Source: Spirochaetota bacterium (GTDB lineage Bacteria; Spirochaetota; Spirochaetia; Treponematales; Rectinemataceae). Taken from it: DNA of 6,869 nt. Of the stretch, positions 1 to 5,971 are shown piece by piece. The stretch lies in contig JAEZSM010000101.1 of the NCBI GenBank assembly GCA_023421875.1, forward strand, positions 1 through 6,869. The letters run 5' to 3'. The notes beneath the pieces are model-generated. The model searched no databases and was not told the DNA's origin. It saw nothing but the letters and a program-made list of their open reading frames with translations. The position numbers and the translations under genes were made by a program. Position 1 is the first letter of the stretch. The number at the start of each line of letters is the position of its first letter.

Positions 1-34
1 GGGGGCGGGTTTCCGGGGGGGGGGAAACGGGGGC
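1..34. repeat. G-rich low-complexity tract at window edge
   Basis: Bases 1-33 are almost all G, in runs of 5, 3, 10 and 5 G with short spacers. This fits a G-quadruplex pattern of four runs of at least three G. GTTTCC at 9-14 and GGAAAC at 23-28 form a perfect 6-bp inverted repeat around a loop of eight G. It could be a structured element, part of a glycine-rich coding tail from an upstream gene, or a low-quality contig end. All three plus-strand frames are open here simply because the DNA is so GC-rich (stops at 88-90, 128-130 and 114-116), so no gene is called. Confidence 0.45.
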
Positions 35-79
35 CGCCACGAGGAGCCTCCCAGGTTGTCTCCAAGAGCTTCAGCAGCC

Positions 80-103
80 CCGCGGCATAGAAGCGTGCCG
101 CGG
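80..103. repeat. 8-bp GC-rich perfect inverted repeat upstream of uup
   Basis: CCGCGGCA at 80-87 and TGCCGCGG at 96-103 are exact reverse complements around an 8-nt spacer. No T-run follows on the plus strand, and none follows within a few bases on the minus strand, so this is not a textbook intrinsic terminator. It sits directly upstream of the candidate -10 element at 112-117 and covers where a -35 would fall. It could therefore be a regulator-binding palindrome or a remnant 3' hairpin of an upstream gene. Function unknown. Confidence 0.4.
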
Positions 104-111
104 CCCCGTGC

Positions 112-117
112 TATAGT
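112..117 (+). promoter_or_regulatory. candidate -10 element (TATAGT) of uup
   Basis: TATAGT matches 5 of 6 bases of the sigma-70 -10 consensus and ends 9 nt before the uup ATG. Transcription from it would start about 2-3 nt before, or at, the start codon. The sequence immediately before the ATG (CCTCCGA) has no Shine-Dalgarno motif; it resembles the anti-SD instead. Together these suggest a leaderless or near-leaderless mRNA. No good -35 hexamer is visible at 16-18 nt spacing, so the promoter call is weak. Confidence 0.3.
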
Positions 118-126
118 AGCCTCCGA

Positions 127-2007
127 ATGAACATTCTATCCATGTCCGGGGCCGCGGTTGCCCTCAAGGACGGCTATCTCTTCGAAGAGCTCGACCTGGG
201 CCTCGAGTCCGGGGACCACCTCGGACTGGTAGGGAAAAACGGCTGCGGCAAGACAACGCTCCTCAGACTTATCACAGGCCGCCTGGAGCCCGATCGAGGC
301 ACCCTGGCACGTCGTCGCAACCTGGCTGTATCGAGCCTGGAGCAGATCCCCCGTTTCGAACCCGGCACGAAGCTTGCCGATTTTCTCTACTCCGGCGACG
401 CCCCCGAAATAGCGCAGAGGCTCTTGCTCAAGACGGCCCGCGGCAGGGAACTTGCCAGGCTAGAGAAAGAGCTCGAAGCCCTAGGCCCTGTCCCTCTGGA
501 AAACCGCTACGCATCCCTCTGCGCCGAACTGGGCCTTTCGGACATGGGAAAACCCATGGAAACCATGTCGGGAGGGGAGGTTAAAAAAGCCGCCCTCGCC
601 AGAACCCTGGCGCCAAAATCCGACCTGGTCCTCCTGGACGAGCCCACCAACCACCTAGATCTGGATTCCATCGAATGGCTCGAAACTCGGCTTGCGAGCG
701 CCGGCTTTGCCTTCGTGCTGGTAACCCACGACCGCTGGTTTCTGGACGCCGTAGCCGACTCCATCCTGGAGATAGACCGGCGAAGGGTATTTCGCCACCC
801 GGGCAATTACTCTGCCTACCTGGAGCGTAAAGCCGAGCGCTGGGCGGCGCTGGAAGCCGCGGAACAACGCAGGGCGGCCAATCTCAAAATCGAAATGGCC
901 TGGCTCATGCGAGGCGCCAGGGCAAGGGCTACGAAGAGCGAGCGCCGCAAGGATGAGATCAGGTCCATGCAGGCCTCGGTCCTGGAACGACCTGCCTCGA
1001 ATTTTGTCTTTTCCTCAGCCGAAAGCCGCTTGGGCAAAAAGGCTGTGAATATCGATTCCCTGGGACTTCGCTACGGTGAGCGCCGGATACTGAAGCCCTT
1101 TAGCTACGAGATTGCCCCGGGAGCCCGTTTGGGAGTAGTCGGACCCAACGGCTGCGGCAAGACAAGTCTTTTGGATATGATCGCGGGGAAGCTCACGGTG
1201 GCAGAAGGGTCTATAGAGAGGGGCGAGACAGTCCGCATCTCCTATTTCGAGCAGGATGGCGATTCGATCCCCGAGGGCATTTCAGTCCTGGACTATATCC
1301 GCGATCATGCCGAACAGGTACGGCTCTCCGAGGGCGCCGCCCAGGATGCAGCCCTGCTGCTGGAGCGCTTCGGTTTCGACAGGGACTTCCAAGCCCTCCC
1401 GGTGGAAAAACTCTCGGGAGGCGAACGTCGGAGGCTCCAACTGGTACGCGTCCTCGTAGAGGCGCCTAACTTCCTCCTTCTGGACGAACCCACCAACGAT
1501 CTGGACATCGAAACCATCGAAGCCCTGGAGGAATTCCTGGAGGGATTCCAGGGCTGCATCGTCGCCGTCTCCCACGACCGGGCCTTCCTCGACCGGATCG
1601 CCCGCTTTCTCTTAGTGATTGAACCCGGCGGGGAGGTTTCGCCGTTCAACGGCTCATACCTCGAATGGAGGGCGGCGAAGGCCGGGCGATCAGAGACCGC
1701 CGACCCGAAGAAGCCCAGCACAGCCGCCTCGGGCTCGGCGCTAAAGCGTGGGGAGGCCCCTGCCGCGGCGCCCGCCCGCAAACCCAAAAAACTGAGCTTC
1801 GCGGAACGCCGAGAACTGGAGAGCATTCTGCCCAAAATCGACGAACTGGAAACCGAAAAAGCGAAGCTCGAGACCCTCTTCGCCCGGGCGGGCGCCGCCC
1901 CCCAGGCGCTGCGCGACGCCCACCTCCGCTATGACCAAGTCCTCGCCCTCATAGAGACCCTGAGTCTCCGTTGGGAAGAACTGGCCCACAAGGACTCCCA
2001 GACATGA
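127..2007 (+). CDS. uup: ABC-F family ATPase, Uup type
   Basis: A 626-residue soluble protein with two tandem ABC ATPase domains and no membrane segments, the layout of ABC-F proteins that act on the ribosome. Domain 1 has Walker A GKNGCGKT (36-43), signature SGGE (148-151), Walker B ending DEPTNHLD with catalytic Glu172, and switch His201. Domain 2 has Walker A GPNGCGKT (339-346), signature LSGGE (429-433), DEPTNDLD with Glu454, and His483. The charged interdomain linker (about 235-300) carries the WLMRGARARATKSERR-type stretch seen in Uup. A low-complexity Ala/Pro/Lys segment (about 520-555) leads to a C-terminal helical coiled coil (about 556-620) that begins KLSFAERRELE, as in Uup. Length is close to E. 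coli Uup (635). In that family the protein binds ribosomes and branched DNA, and its loss raises precise transposon excision. Both ATPase sites look intact. ATG 127 is chosen because it aligns with family N-termini, although no SD precedes it. The stop overlaps the srkA start. Confidence 0.93.
   Translation: MNILSMSGAAVALKDGYLFEELDLGLESGDHLGLVGKNGCGKTTLLRLITGRLEPDRGTLARRRNLAVSSLEQIPRFEPGTKLADFLYSGDAPEIAQRLLLKTARGRELARLEKELEALGPVPLENRYASLCAELGLSDMGKPMETMSGGEVKKAALARTLAPKSDLVLLDEPTNHLDLDSIEWLETRLASAGFAFVLVTHDRWFLDAVADSILEIDRRRVFRHPGNYSAYLERKAERWAALEAAEQRRAANLKIEMAWLMRGARARATKSERRKDEIRSMQASVLERPASNFVFSSAESRLGKKAVNIDSLGLRYGERRILKPFSYEIAPGARLGVVGPNGCGKTSLLDMIAGKLTVAEGSIERGETVRISYFEQDGDSIPEGISVLDYIRDHAEQVRLSEGAAQDAALLLERFGFDRDFQALPVEKLSGGERRRLQLVRVLVEAPNFLLLDEPTNDLDIETIEALEEFLEGFQGCIVAVSHDRAFLDRIARFLLVIEPGGEVSPFNGSYLEWRAAKAGRSETADPKKPSTAASGSALKRGEAPAAAPARKPKKLSFAERRELESILPKIDELETEKAKLETLFARAGAAPQALRDAHLRYDQVLALIETLSLRWEELAHKDSQT
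1990..2006 (+). promoter_or_regulatory. SD and coupled start of srkA inside uup end
   Basis: AAGGA at 1990-1994 lies 9 nt before ATG 2004. That ATG shares ATGA with the uup TGA (2005-2007). This decides the kinase start over the in-frame TTG at 1971 and indicates translational coupling, with ribosomes terminating on uup re-initiating on srkA. Confidence 0.7.
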
Positions 2008-3101
2008 ACGACCCCGCCGGCACCCACCGCCGGGACGCCGAGGGTCCGGAAGGCCGCAGCCAAAAAAACAGCGACAGCGCAGCAGCCTTCAGCCCCTTCG
2101 ACCTCCTCTCGCCGGATATCATCCTCGACGCCGTCCAGTCCGCCTACGGCATCGAGCCCGACGGAATGCTCAGCCCCTATTCCAGCTATGTCAACCGCGT
2201 CTACGGCCTGGGCAGCGAAGCCGGCGACGACTATGTCGTAAAATTCTACCGCCCCGGGCGCTGGAGCGAGGATGCGATACGGGAGGAACAGTGCTTCCTC
2301 GAAGATTGTGCGAAAGCCGAAATCCCCGTAATCGCTCCTGTAAAAAATTCAGAAGAAGATAGCCTTTCGGCCTTTGAACTCGATATCGAGCACGAAGCCG
2401 GGGCTGTGCAAGAAAACATCCGCTTTTTCTTCACCCTCTATCCGAAAAAAGGAGGAAGAAACTTCGACGCCGAGGCAGACTCGGACTGGCTCAGACTCGG
2501 CAGACTCGTCGGGAGGCTGCACGCTGTGGCCTCTCTCCGGAATGCCCCTTCCAGGGTACGAATAAGCCCTGAGCTCGCCCTCTCTAATCTCGAAAAAATC
2601 GAAGCCCTCATCCACCCGGAAATCAAGCCGGAATTTACAGCGCTCTGCAGGGACGCGATCCGCGCCGGCTCTCAGGCCATGGCCTCGGCACGGCTTCAGC
2701 GGATCCACGGCGATCTTCATCGCGGCAATATTCTGGAGCGCCCTGACGAAGGCCTTCTTCTCCTGGATTTCGACGATATGGCTGTCGGGCCGCCCGCCCA
2801 GGATCTCTGGCTTCTCCTGCCGGGCCGGGTGTCTGAATGTGGCAGAGAGCTCTCCCTTCTCGTGGAAGGCTATTCGGAGTTTTCGGAGCTGGAACAGGGA
2901 AGCGTCGCCCTCATCGAAACCCTGCGCTTTTACAGGATGCTGCATTTTTTAGCATGGAGAGCCCTCCAGCGTCAGGACCTTTGGTTCAGGAAAGATTTTC
3001 CCGATTGGGGGAGCAGGGCATTCTGGATTCAGGAACTGGAAGATTTTCGCGAGCAGGCGAAAAGCATCATTTCGGAAGACTTCGCAGGCGCTGGGCCATA
3101 A
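2004..3101 (+). CDS. srkA: SrkA/YihE-type stress response Ser/Thr protein kinase
   Basis: A 365-residue cytoplasmic kinase of the aminoglycoside phosphotransferase (APH/ChoK) fold, very like E. coli SrkA (YihE/RdoA, 328 aa). That protein phosphorylates Ser/Thr and counters stress-induced cell death in the Cpx/MazEF context. SrkA landmarks are the SYVNRVY substrate/nucleotide-loop segment (61-67), VVKFYRPGRW with ATP-binding Lys80, the Glu-rich helix after it (EEQCFLE, 94-100), catalytic loop HGDLHRGN (235-242, Asp237, Asn242), metal-binding LLDFDD (253-258, Asp255) and the following GPPAQDLWLLL. The C-terminal RMLHFLAW and FWI helices also match. About 30 charged, low-complexity residues precede the conserved start (FDLLSPDIILDAV) and have no counterpart in E. 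coli. It is coupled to uup by ATGA. Its last 35 bp overlap the opposing transporter gene. The fold and subfamily are secure; the substrate is unknown. In E. coli the neighbour is dsbA, not uup. Confidence 0.92.
   Translation: MNDPAGTHRRDAEGPEGRSQKNSDSAAAFSPFDLLSPDIILDAVQSAYGIEPDGMLSPYSSYVNRVYGLGSEAGDDYVVKFYRPGRWSEDAIREEQCFLEDCAKAEIPVIAPVKNSEEDSLSAFELDIEHEAGAVQENIRFFFTLYPKKGGRNFDAEADSDWLRLGRLVGRLHAVASLRNAPSRVRISPELALSNLEKIEALIHPEIKPEFTALCRDAIRAGSQAMASARLQRIHGDLHRGNILERPDEGLLLLDFDDMAVGPPAQDLWLLLPGRVSECGRELSLLVEGYSEFSELEQGSVALIETLRFYRMLHFLAWRALQRQDLWFRKDFPDWGSRAFWIQELEDFREQAKSIISEDFAGAGP
3044..3063 (-). terminator. hairpin just past transporter stop (weak terminator)
   Basis: TTTTCGC (3044-3050) and GCGAAAA (3057-3063) are a perfect 7-bp inverted repeat with a 6-nt loop. 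On the minus strand the hairpin begins 3 nt after the transporter stop, where a terminator belongs. The following bases (TCTTCC) are only partly U-rich, and the stem is half A/T, so termination would be weak. The element lies inside the srkA coding end, encoding residues of the EDFREQAKS region, so it may also be coincidental. Confidence 0.3.
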
Positions 3102-3939
3102 AACTCCCCCCCAGGACCAGCACTATGCCAGCCAGCTGATTCAACCTAATGCTTTCCCCGAGAACGAGAACGCCCGCGAGCACGCCGAAGGGCACCTCTG
3201 TATAAGAAAGCGCCCCATAGTGAAAGAGCGAAAGCCGTTTCATGCCGAAAAAAATCAGCCCGAACCCGATATACCCCACCATGAGGCCGTACAAGGCTCC
3301 CAATCCCAGATGGGCCAGGGAAGCCCCAGGGATTTCCGCCACGAGGAAGGGCAAAAACACGATGCCCCCCGCGGCGTTCTGGAAAAAAATCGTATCGACC
3401 TCTTTCACTTCTTTCAGGGCTTCCTTGAACATGACCGCGGTTATTGCATAGACAAAGGCCGAAACAATCATGATAAGGCTGCCCGAAAGATCGCCCCGGG
3501 ACAAGGCTAGGCCGTTGTGCAGATTCATGACCACTACACCGGATAGCGAAATCAAGAGCACCCCGACGCGCGAAAGACCTAGCGGTTTTTTTTCCTTGAA
3601 ACTTTCCACCAGTAGGGCGAAGACAGGCCAGATGTATAAAAGCACAATGGCGTTGCCCATGCTGGTCAGTTTAAAGGCAATGACAAAAAGCAGCATCCTG
3701 AAACCGTTGAGGGCGCTGGCCAGAAAAAGCTTTTTCCTCATCCCCGGCTTCCCCAAAACCACGCCGTGCCGCCAAGCCCAGGGCAGCGCCAGGAGGAAGG
3801 GAGTCGTCATTCGCAGGGAGGTCATGGCGATGCTGGAAAAAGGCAGGCTTTTGATAAAAAGACCGCTGGACGCGCAAATTGCCGTGGCCGTGAGCACCGC
3901 GATCACCGGCAGCGCAGCACCTCCCTTCCATTCTCTCAT
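3067..3939 (-). CDS. EamA/DMT-superfamily membrane transporter
   Basis: A 290-residue, strongly hydrophobic protein with about ten predicted membrane helices in two EamA repeats (roughly residues 9-140 and 152-285), the standard size and layout of 10-TMS drug/metabolite transporters. Family marks include the N-terminal helix with ICASSGLFIK, the NAIVLLYIWPVFALLVE helix (96-112) ahead of a basic KEKK loop (115-118), and the C-terminal YTEVPFGVLAGVLVLGE with Glu248/Pro250 and a final GIVLVLGG helix (271-278). The substrate cannot be read from sequence; relatives export amino acids, nucleosides or other metabolites across the inner membrane. ATG 3939 is preceded by an SD-like AGAAGAG (3949-3955) at 9-nt spacing. 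The gene lies 76 bp downstream of the DUF2141 gene on the same strand and could be co-transcribed. Its 3' end overlaps srkA by 35 bp. An A8 run (minus strand, 3586-3593) encodes the EKK loop. Confidence 0.9.
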   Translation of the reverse strand: MREWKGGAALPVIAVLTATAICASSGLFIKSLPFSSIAMTSLRMTTPFLLALPWAWRHGVVLGKPGMRKKLFLASALNGFRMLLFVIAFKLTSMGNAIVLLYIWPVFALLVESFKEKKPLGLSRVGVLLISLSGVVVMNLHNGLALSRGDLSGSLIMIVSAFVYAITAVMFKEALKEVKEVDTIFFQNAAGGIVFLPFLVAEIPGASLAHLGLGALYGLMVGYIGFGLIFFGMKRLSLFHYGALSYTEVPFGVLAGVLVLGESIRLNQLAGIVLVLGGSFMAQRLRSLPK

Positions 3940-4015
3940 TTGTTCACACTCTTCTTTATAGTAAGGGCGGCAATTTTAAAAACATCTTTTTCGCACTCTG
4001 ACATTCAGCATTCTC
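3940..4015. other. AT-rich spacer between DUF2141 gene and transporter
   Basis: This 76-bp gap is noticeably richer in A/T than its surroundings. Read on the minus strand it holds an AAAAA-GATG-TTTTT self-complementary stretch (3978-3991), too A/T-only to be a convincing terminator. It also holds TATAAA (3955-3960), which overlaps the transporter SD and therefore cannot serve as its -10 without deleting the SD. It may carry the transporter promoter further upstream, but no clear -35/-10 pair is visible. Confidence 0.4.
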
Positions 4016-4447
4016 TTAAAATGAAATAAGCGTTATGGTGACGGCATCCGCCGCGGAGCCCAGCCAGATTTTATGCTTGTCAAAACTGCCGGGGATACCC
4101 ATTTTTTCGAATCTGCTCAAGCCTATCGGTTCTTTCGGTATGCCCATAAAGCCCTTGTCCAGGATACCGTTGCCATTTATATCCTGAAACATGGAAAAGA
4201 CATAGTACCCCTCGGGTAGCCGCAGGCTTGTCTGTATCGTATCGCCCCGGGGTTCGAGAACCAGCGAGGTGAAGGGTTTTTCAGCTTTGAAGCCTTCCTG
4301 GCTGTCGTACACGGCCACATAGAGCATTCCTTGCCCTCTCAAGCCCTTTACGACAAGGCGGATCTCGGTTTCCTGAGCGCCGAGCACTCCAAGCGCCAGC
4401 GATGACAGCAACACCGTAAAAAGCGTAGAACCTTGCCATAGTCTCAT
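4016..4447 (-). CDS. secreted DUF2141 family protein
   Basis: A 143-residue protein with a clear Sec signal peptide: Met-Arg start, hydrophobic core TLFTVLLSSLALGVLG (8-23), small residues at the end and probable cleavage after Ala24 (GA|QE). The mature part is a beta-rich domain of the DUF2141 type. Its hallmark is FQDINGNGILDKGFMGIPKEPIGLS, in two parts: the Asp-x-Asn-x-Asn-Gly-x-x-Asp segment (Asp89 to Asp97), which resembles a calcium-binding loop, then GIPKEP (102-107). Length is typical of the family, and the biochemical function is unknown. There is no lipobox cysteine, so it is expected to be periplasmic or exported. ATG 4447 is chosen because it starts the signal peptide and has a GAGAGG SD (4454-4459) at about 6-nt spacing. 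The frame is open much further upstream, antisense to the alkyltransferase, but that part is not protein-like. Divergent from ogt; possibly co-transcribed with the transporter downstream. Confidence 0.87.
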   Translation of the reverse strand: MRLWQGSTLFTVLLSSLALGVLGAQETEIRLVVKGLRGQGMLYVAVYDSQEGFKAEKPFTSLVLEPRGDTIQTSLRLPEGYYVFSMFQDINGNGILDKGFMGIPKEPIGLSRFEKMGIPGSFDKHKIWLGSAADAVTITLISF

Positions 4448-4470
4448 GTCTGCCCTCTCTCTGGCTGCCC

Positions 4471-4499
4471 TTACCGCAGGCCTTCGTTTTCGCTTTAAA
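4471..4499 (+). promoter_or_regulatory. candidate sigma-70-like promoter for alkyltransferase
   Basis: TTACCG (4471-4476) and TTTAAA (4494-4499) are separated by exactly 17 nt. Each matches 4 of 6 consensus bases. Transcription would begin near 4506 and leave a leader of about 45 nt before GTG 4550, consistent with the GGAAG SD at 4540-4544. The assignment is by eye only. Confidence 0.33.
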
Positions 4500-4500
4500 C

Positions 4501-4529
4501 AGAATAGCTTTCGGACCGGACAACCGCAA
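4501..4529 (-). promoter_or_regulatory. candidate sigma-70-like promoter for DUF2141 gene
   Basis: On the minus strand TTGCGG (4524-4529) and TATTCT (4501-4506) are separated by 17 nt. This would start transcription near 4494, about 46 nt before the ATG, leaving room for the GAGAGG SD. Its -10 abuts the -10 of the plus-strand candidate, so the two divergent promoters would be back-to-back and mutually exclusive for polymerase binding. Confidence 0.33.
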
Positions 4530-4549
4530 GCTTGATTTCGGAAGAATAT

Positions 4550-5287
4550 GTGCTGGCATTCGCGTCCGCGGCGTCGTACAATTGGAATATGAGCCACCTG
4601 GATCAGCGAACCTTGCTCCGCCTCATGAAGGAATCCGAACCTTTGCTGGAGCGCGCGGAATCGGAGACAAGCCCCGAGGCCCTGTGGCTCGAAAGGCTCT
4701 CCCTTCACGAAGAAACCCTCGATCGGGGCCTTGCCGCTCAGTCCGACGGCATTGAAGAAATTCGCTATGGCCTTTCCAGCAGTCCCTTTGGGCACTGCCG
4801 TATCGAAGCAGGTCAAAAGGGAATCCTCGCCCTGGATTTTCTGGATTCCCGCTGGAATATGGATCCGGCGGCGAGCCGGGCGCTCGCGCTGCGCCGATGG
4901 CCGAAGGCTCGCTGCGTGGAGGATGCTCCCCTTGTAGAACGATTGGCCGCCGCCATTTTCTCCAGGGATTCCAAAGCTGCGATAGCCATCCATGTCAGAG
5001 GAAGCGCGTTTCAGCTCAGAATCTGGCGCAGTCTTTTGCGCGTTCCCGAATCCTGCCTGGTATCCTATGCCCGCCTTGCTCGGACGGCGGGCTTTCCAGG
5101 CGCTTTCAGGGCGGTGGGAAGCGCCCTGGCATCCAATCCCATAGCCTACATAATCCCCTGCCACAGGGTGCTCAAGGCCGATGGTCGGCTAGGCGGGTTC
5201 AAGTGGGGACTCGATAGAAAAATAGCGATGATTGCCCGGGAAGCCGCGTTGCGCGACACAAGATCTAATCTAGCAGCAGCGCTCTGA
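4550..5287 (+). CDS. ogt: methylated-DNA-protein cysteine S-methyltransferase (O6-alkylguanine repair)
   Basis: A suicide repair protein that moves the alkyl group from O6-alkylguanine onto its own cysteine. With the GTG 4550 start it is 245 residues. The catalytic domain contains SPFG at the first beta strand (78-81), RGSAFQLRIWRSLLRVP (150-166), SYARLARTAGFPGAFRAVGSALASNP with the conserved Arg finger (Arg187), and the active-site IPCHRV with Cys204, then GRLGGFKWGLDRK. All catalytic marks are present. The closest pattern is the catalytic half of AraC-HTH/methyltransferase fusions (RWPKAR, IRYG..SSPFG, WGL.RK). Here only about 70 residues precede it, too few for an AraC helix-turn-helix, and no Ada zinc-cysteine domain is present. 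The start is uncertain: GTG 4550 has GGAAG (4540-4544) 5 nt upstream; TTG 4532 and ATG 4589 are in-frame alternatives. The 3' end overlaps the HAD gene by 23 bp. Confidence 0.9.
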   Translation: MLAFASAASYNWNMSHLDQRTLLRLMKESEPLLERAESETSPEALWLERLSLHEETLDRGLAAQSDGIEEIRYGLSSSPFGHCRIEAGQKGILALDFLDSRWNMDPAASRALALRRWPKARCVEDAPLVERLAAAIFSRDSKAAIAIHVRGSAFQLRIWRSLLRVPESCLVSYARLARTAGFPGAFRAVGSALASNPIAYIIPCHRVLKADGRLGGFKWGLDRKIAMIAREAALRDTRSNLAAAL

Positions 5288-5924
5288 GATCGCTCATCGT
5301 CTTTACGTAATAGCTGGCGTTCGCTTGCCGCAGCTCATCCTCGGAACCGTATCCGTACCCAACAGCAGCCGTATCAAGGCCGTTTTTGCGCCCTCCGGCG
5401 ATATCGTTCTCCCTGTCGCCGATCATGAGTGTCCTGCTCCGGTCCAGAGCGTGCCTGGAGAGCAGTAAGCCGACAATGTCGTGCTTCTCTATGATCGATC
5501 CGTCCAATTCGCTACCCAGGATTTCCGTGAAGTATCCATCGATGTCGAAATGCAAGCAGACCTGGAGCGCCGTGACCGTAGGTTTCGACGTGGCCACGAA
5601 GAGCCTTTTCTCCGAAGCCTTGAGAGCTTTGAGCAGTTCTGTTACACCCTCGAAAGGCTCATTCTCGAACACTCCCTTTTCCGCGTAGTATTCCCTGAAA
5701 CAGCTCACCGCGGCCTTGGCTGTTTCCCTGTCCATGCCGCAGTATTTTTCGAAAGAGCCGAAGAGAGGCGGCCCTAAAAACATGTCCACAATCGCGGAAG
5801 GCAGGGGCGCAAGCCCCATTTTCCGGACCGCGTATTCGACGGCATTGACCAGTCCCGGCTTGGAATCGGTCAACGTTCCGTCCAGATCGAACATAAGATT
5901 ATCGTAGCTTTCCCGCACCTTCAC
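5265..5924 (-). CDS. HAD-family phosphatase (Gph / 5'-nucleotidase-like)
   Basis: A 219-residue cytoplasmic haloacid dehalogenase-type hydrolase. Motif I is MFDLDGTLTD with nucleophile Asp13 and acid/base Asp15. Motif II is VATSKP (Thr112/Ser113), motif III is Lys147 in the SIIEKHDIV region, and motif IV is MIGDRENDI with Mg-binding Asp170 and Asp174. A helical C1 cap occupies about residues 18-88 and includes FLGPPLFGSF and REYYAEKGVFEN. Those cap features together with GSELDGS and VGYGYGSEDEL resemble the 5'-nucleotidase-like branch of Gph proteins more than true phosphoglycolate phosphatase. The substrate is therefore left open. The start is GTG 5924 with AAAGG upstream; no other in-frame start lies between it and the previous gene. 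It follows ridA by 47 bp on the same strand, so the two are probably one transcript. It ends inside the convergent alkyltransferase gene with no room for a separate terminator. Confidence 0.9.
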   Translation of the reverse strand: MKVRESYDNLMFDLDGTLTDSKPGLVNAVEYAVRKMGLAPLPSAIVDMFLGPPLFGSFEKYCGMDRETAKAAVSCFREYYAEKGVFENEPFEGVTELLKALKASEKRLFVATSKPTVTALQVCLHFDIDGYFTEILGSELDGSIIEKHDIVGLLLSRHALDRSRTLMIGDRENDIAGGRKNGLDTAAVGYGYGSEDELRQANASYYVKTMSDLRALLLD

Positions 5925-5971
5925 GTAGTCACACCTTTACAATTCCGTTGTCGGTAATAGTTGCCCCAGTT

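Noticed and set aside
1305..1835. 176-codon minus-strand open frame inside uup.
   Set aside because: It is a shadow of the second ATPase domain, with an Arg/Ser/Ala-rich translation typical of reverse frames in GC-rich genes.
2444..2456. A6 followed by GGAGG, resembling a programmed frameshift signal or internal SD in srkA.
   Set aside because: The codon phase is wrong for a -1 slippery heptamer, the SD-like motif lies after rather than before the run, and no start codon follows at the right spacing.
2476..2509. Three copies of CAGACTCG within 34 bp.
   Set aside because: They lie in srkA coding for the SDWLRLGRLVG region conserved in the fold. Copies are too short and irregular to be a repeat array; codon choice explains them.
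2349..2945. 198-codon minus-strand open frame inside srkA.
   Set aside because: It is fully antisense to conserved kinase motifs, and its translation shows no recognisable domain. Such frames are expected in GC-rich coding DNA.
4577..4591. TACAAT 6 nt before ATG 4589, suggesting a leaderless ogt transcript.
   Set aside because: No usable -35 is present, while GTG 4550 has a GGAAG SD and a better promoter pair lies upstream. Kept only as an alternative start.
4448..5164. Long minus-strand open frame antisense to ogt, in frame with the DUF2141 gene (382 codons in total).
   Set aside because: The upstream part is not protein-like, has no SD at its start and is the reverse shadow of a conserved enzyme. 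The signal peptide begins at 4447 with its own SD.
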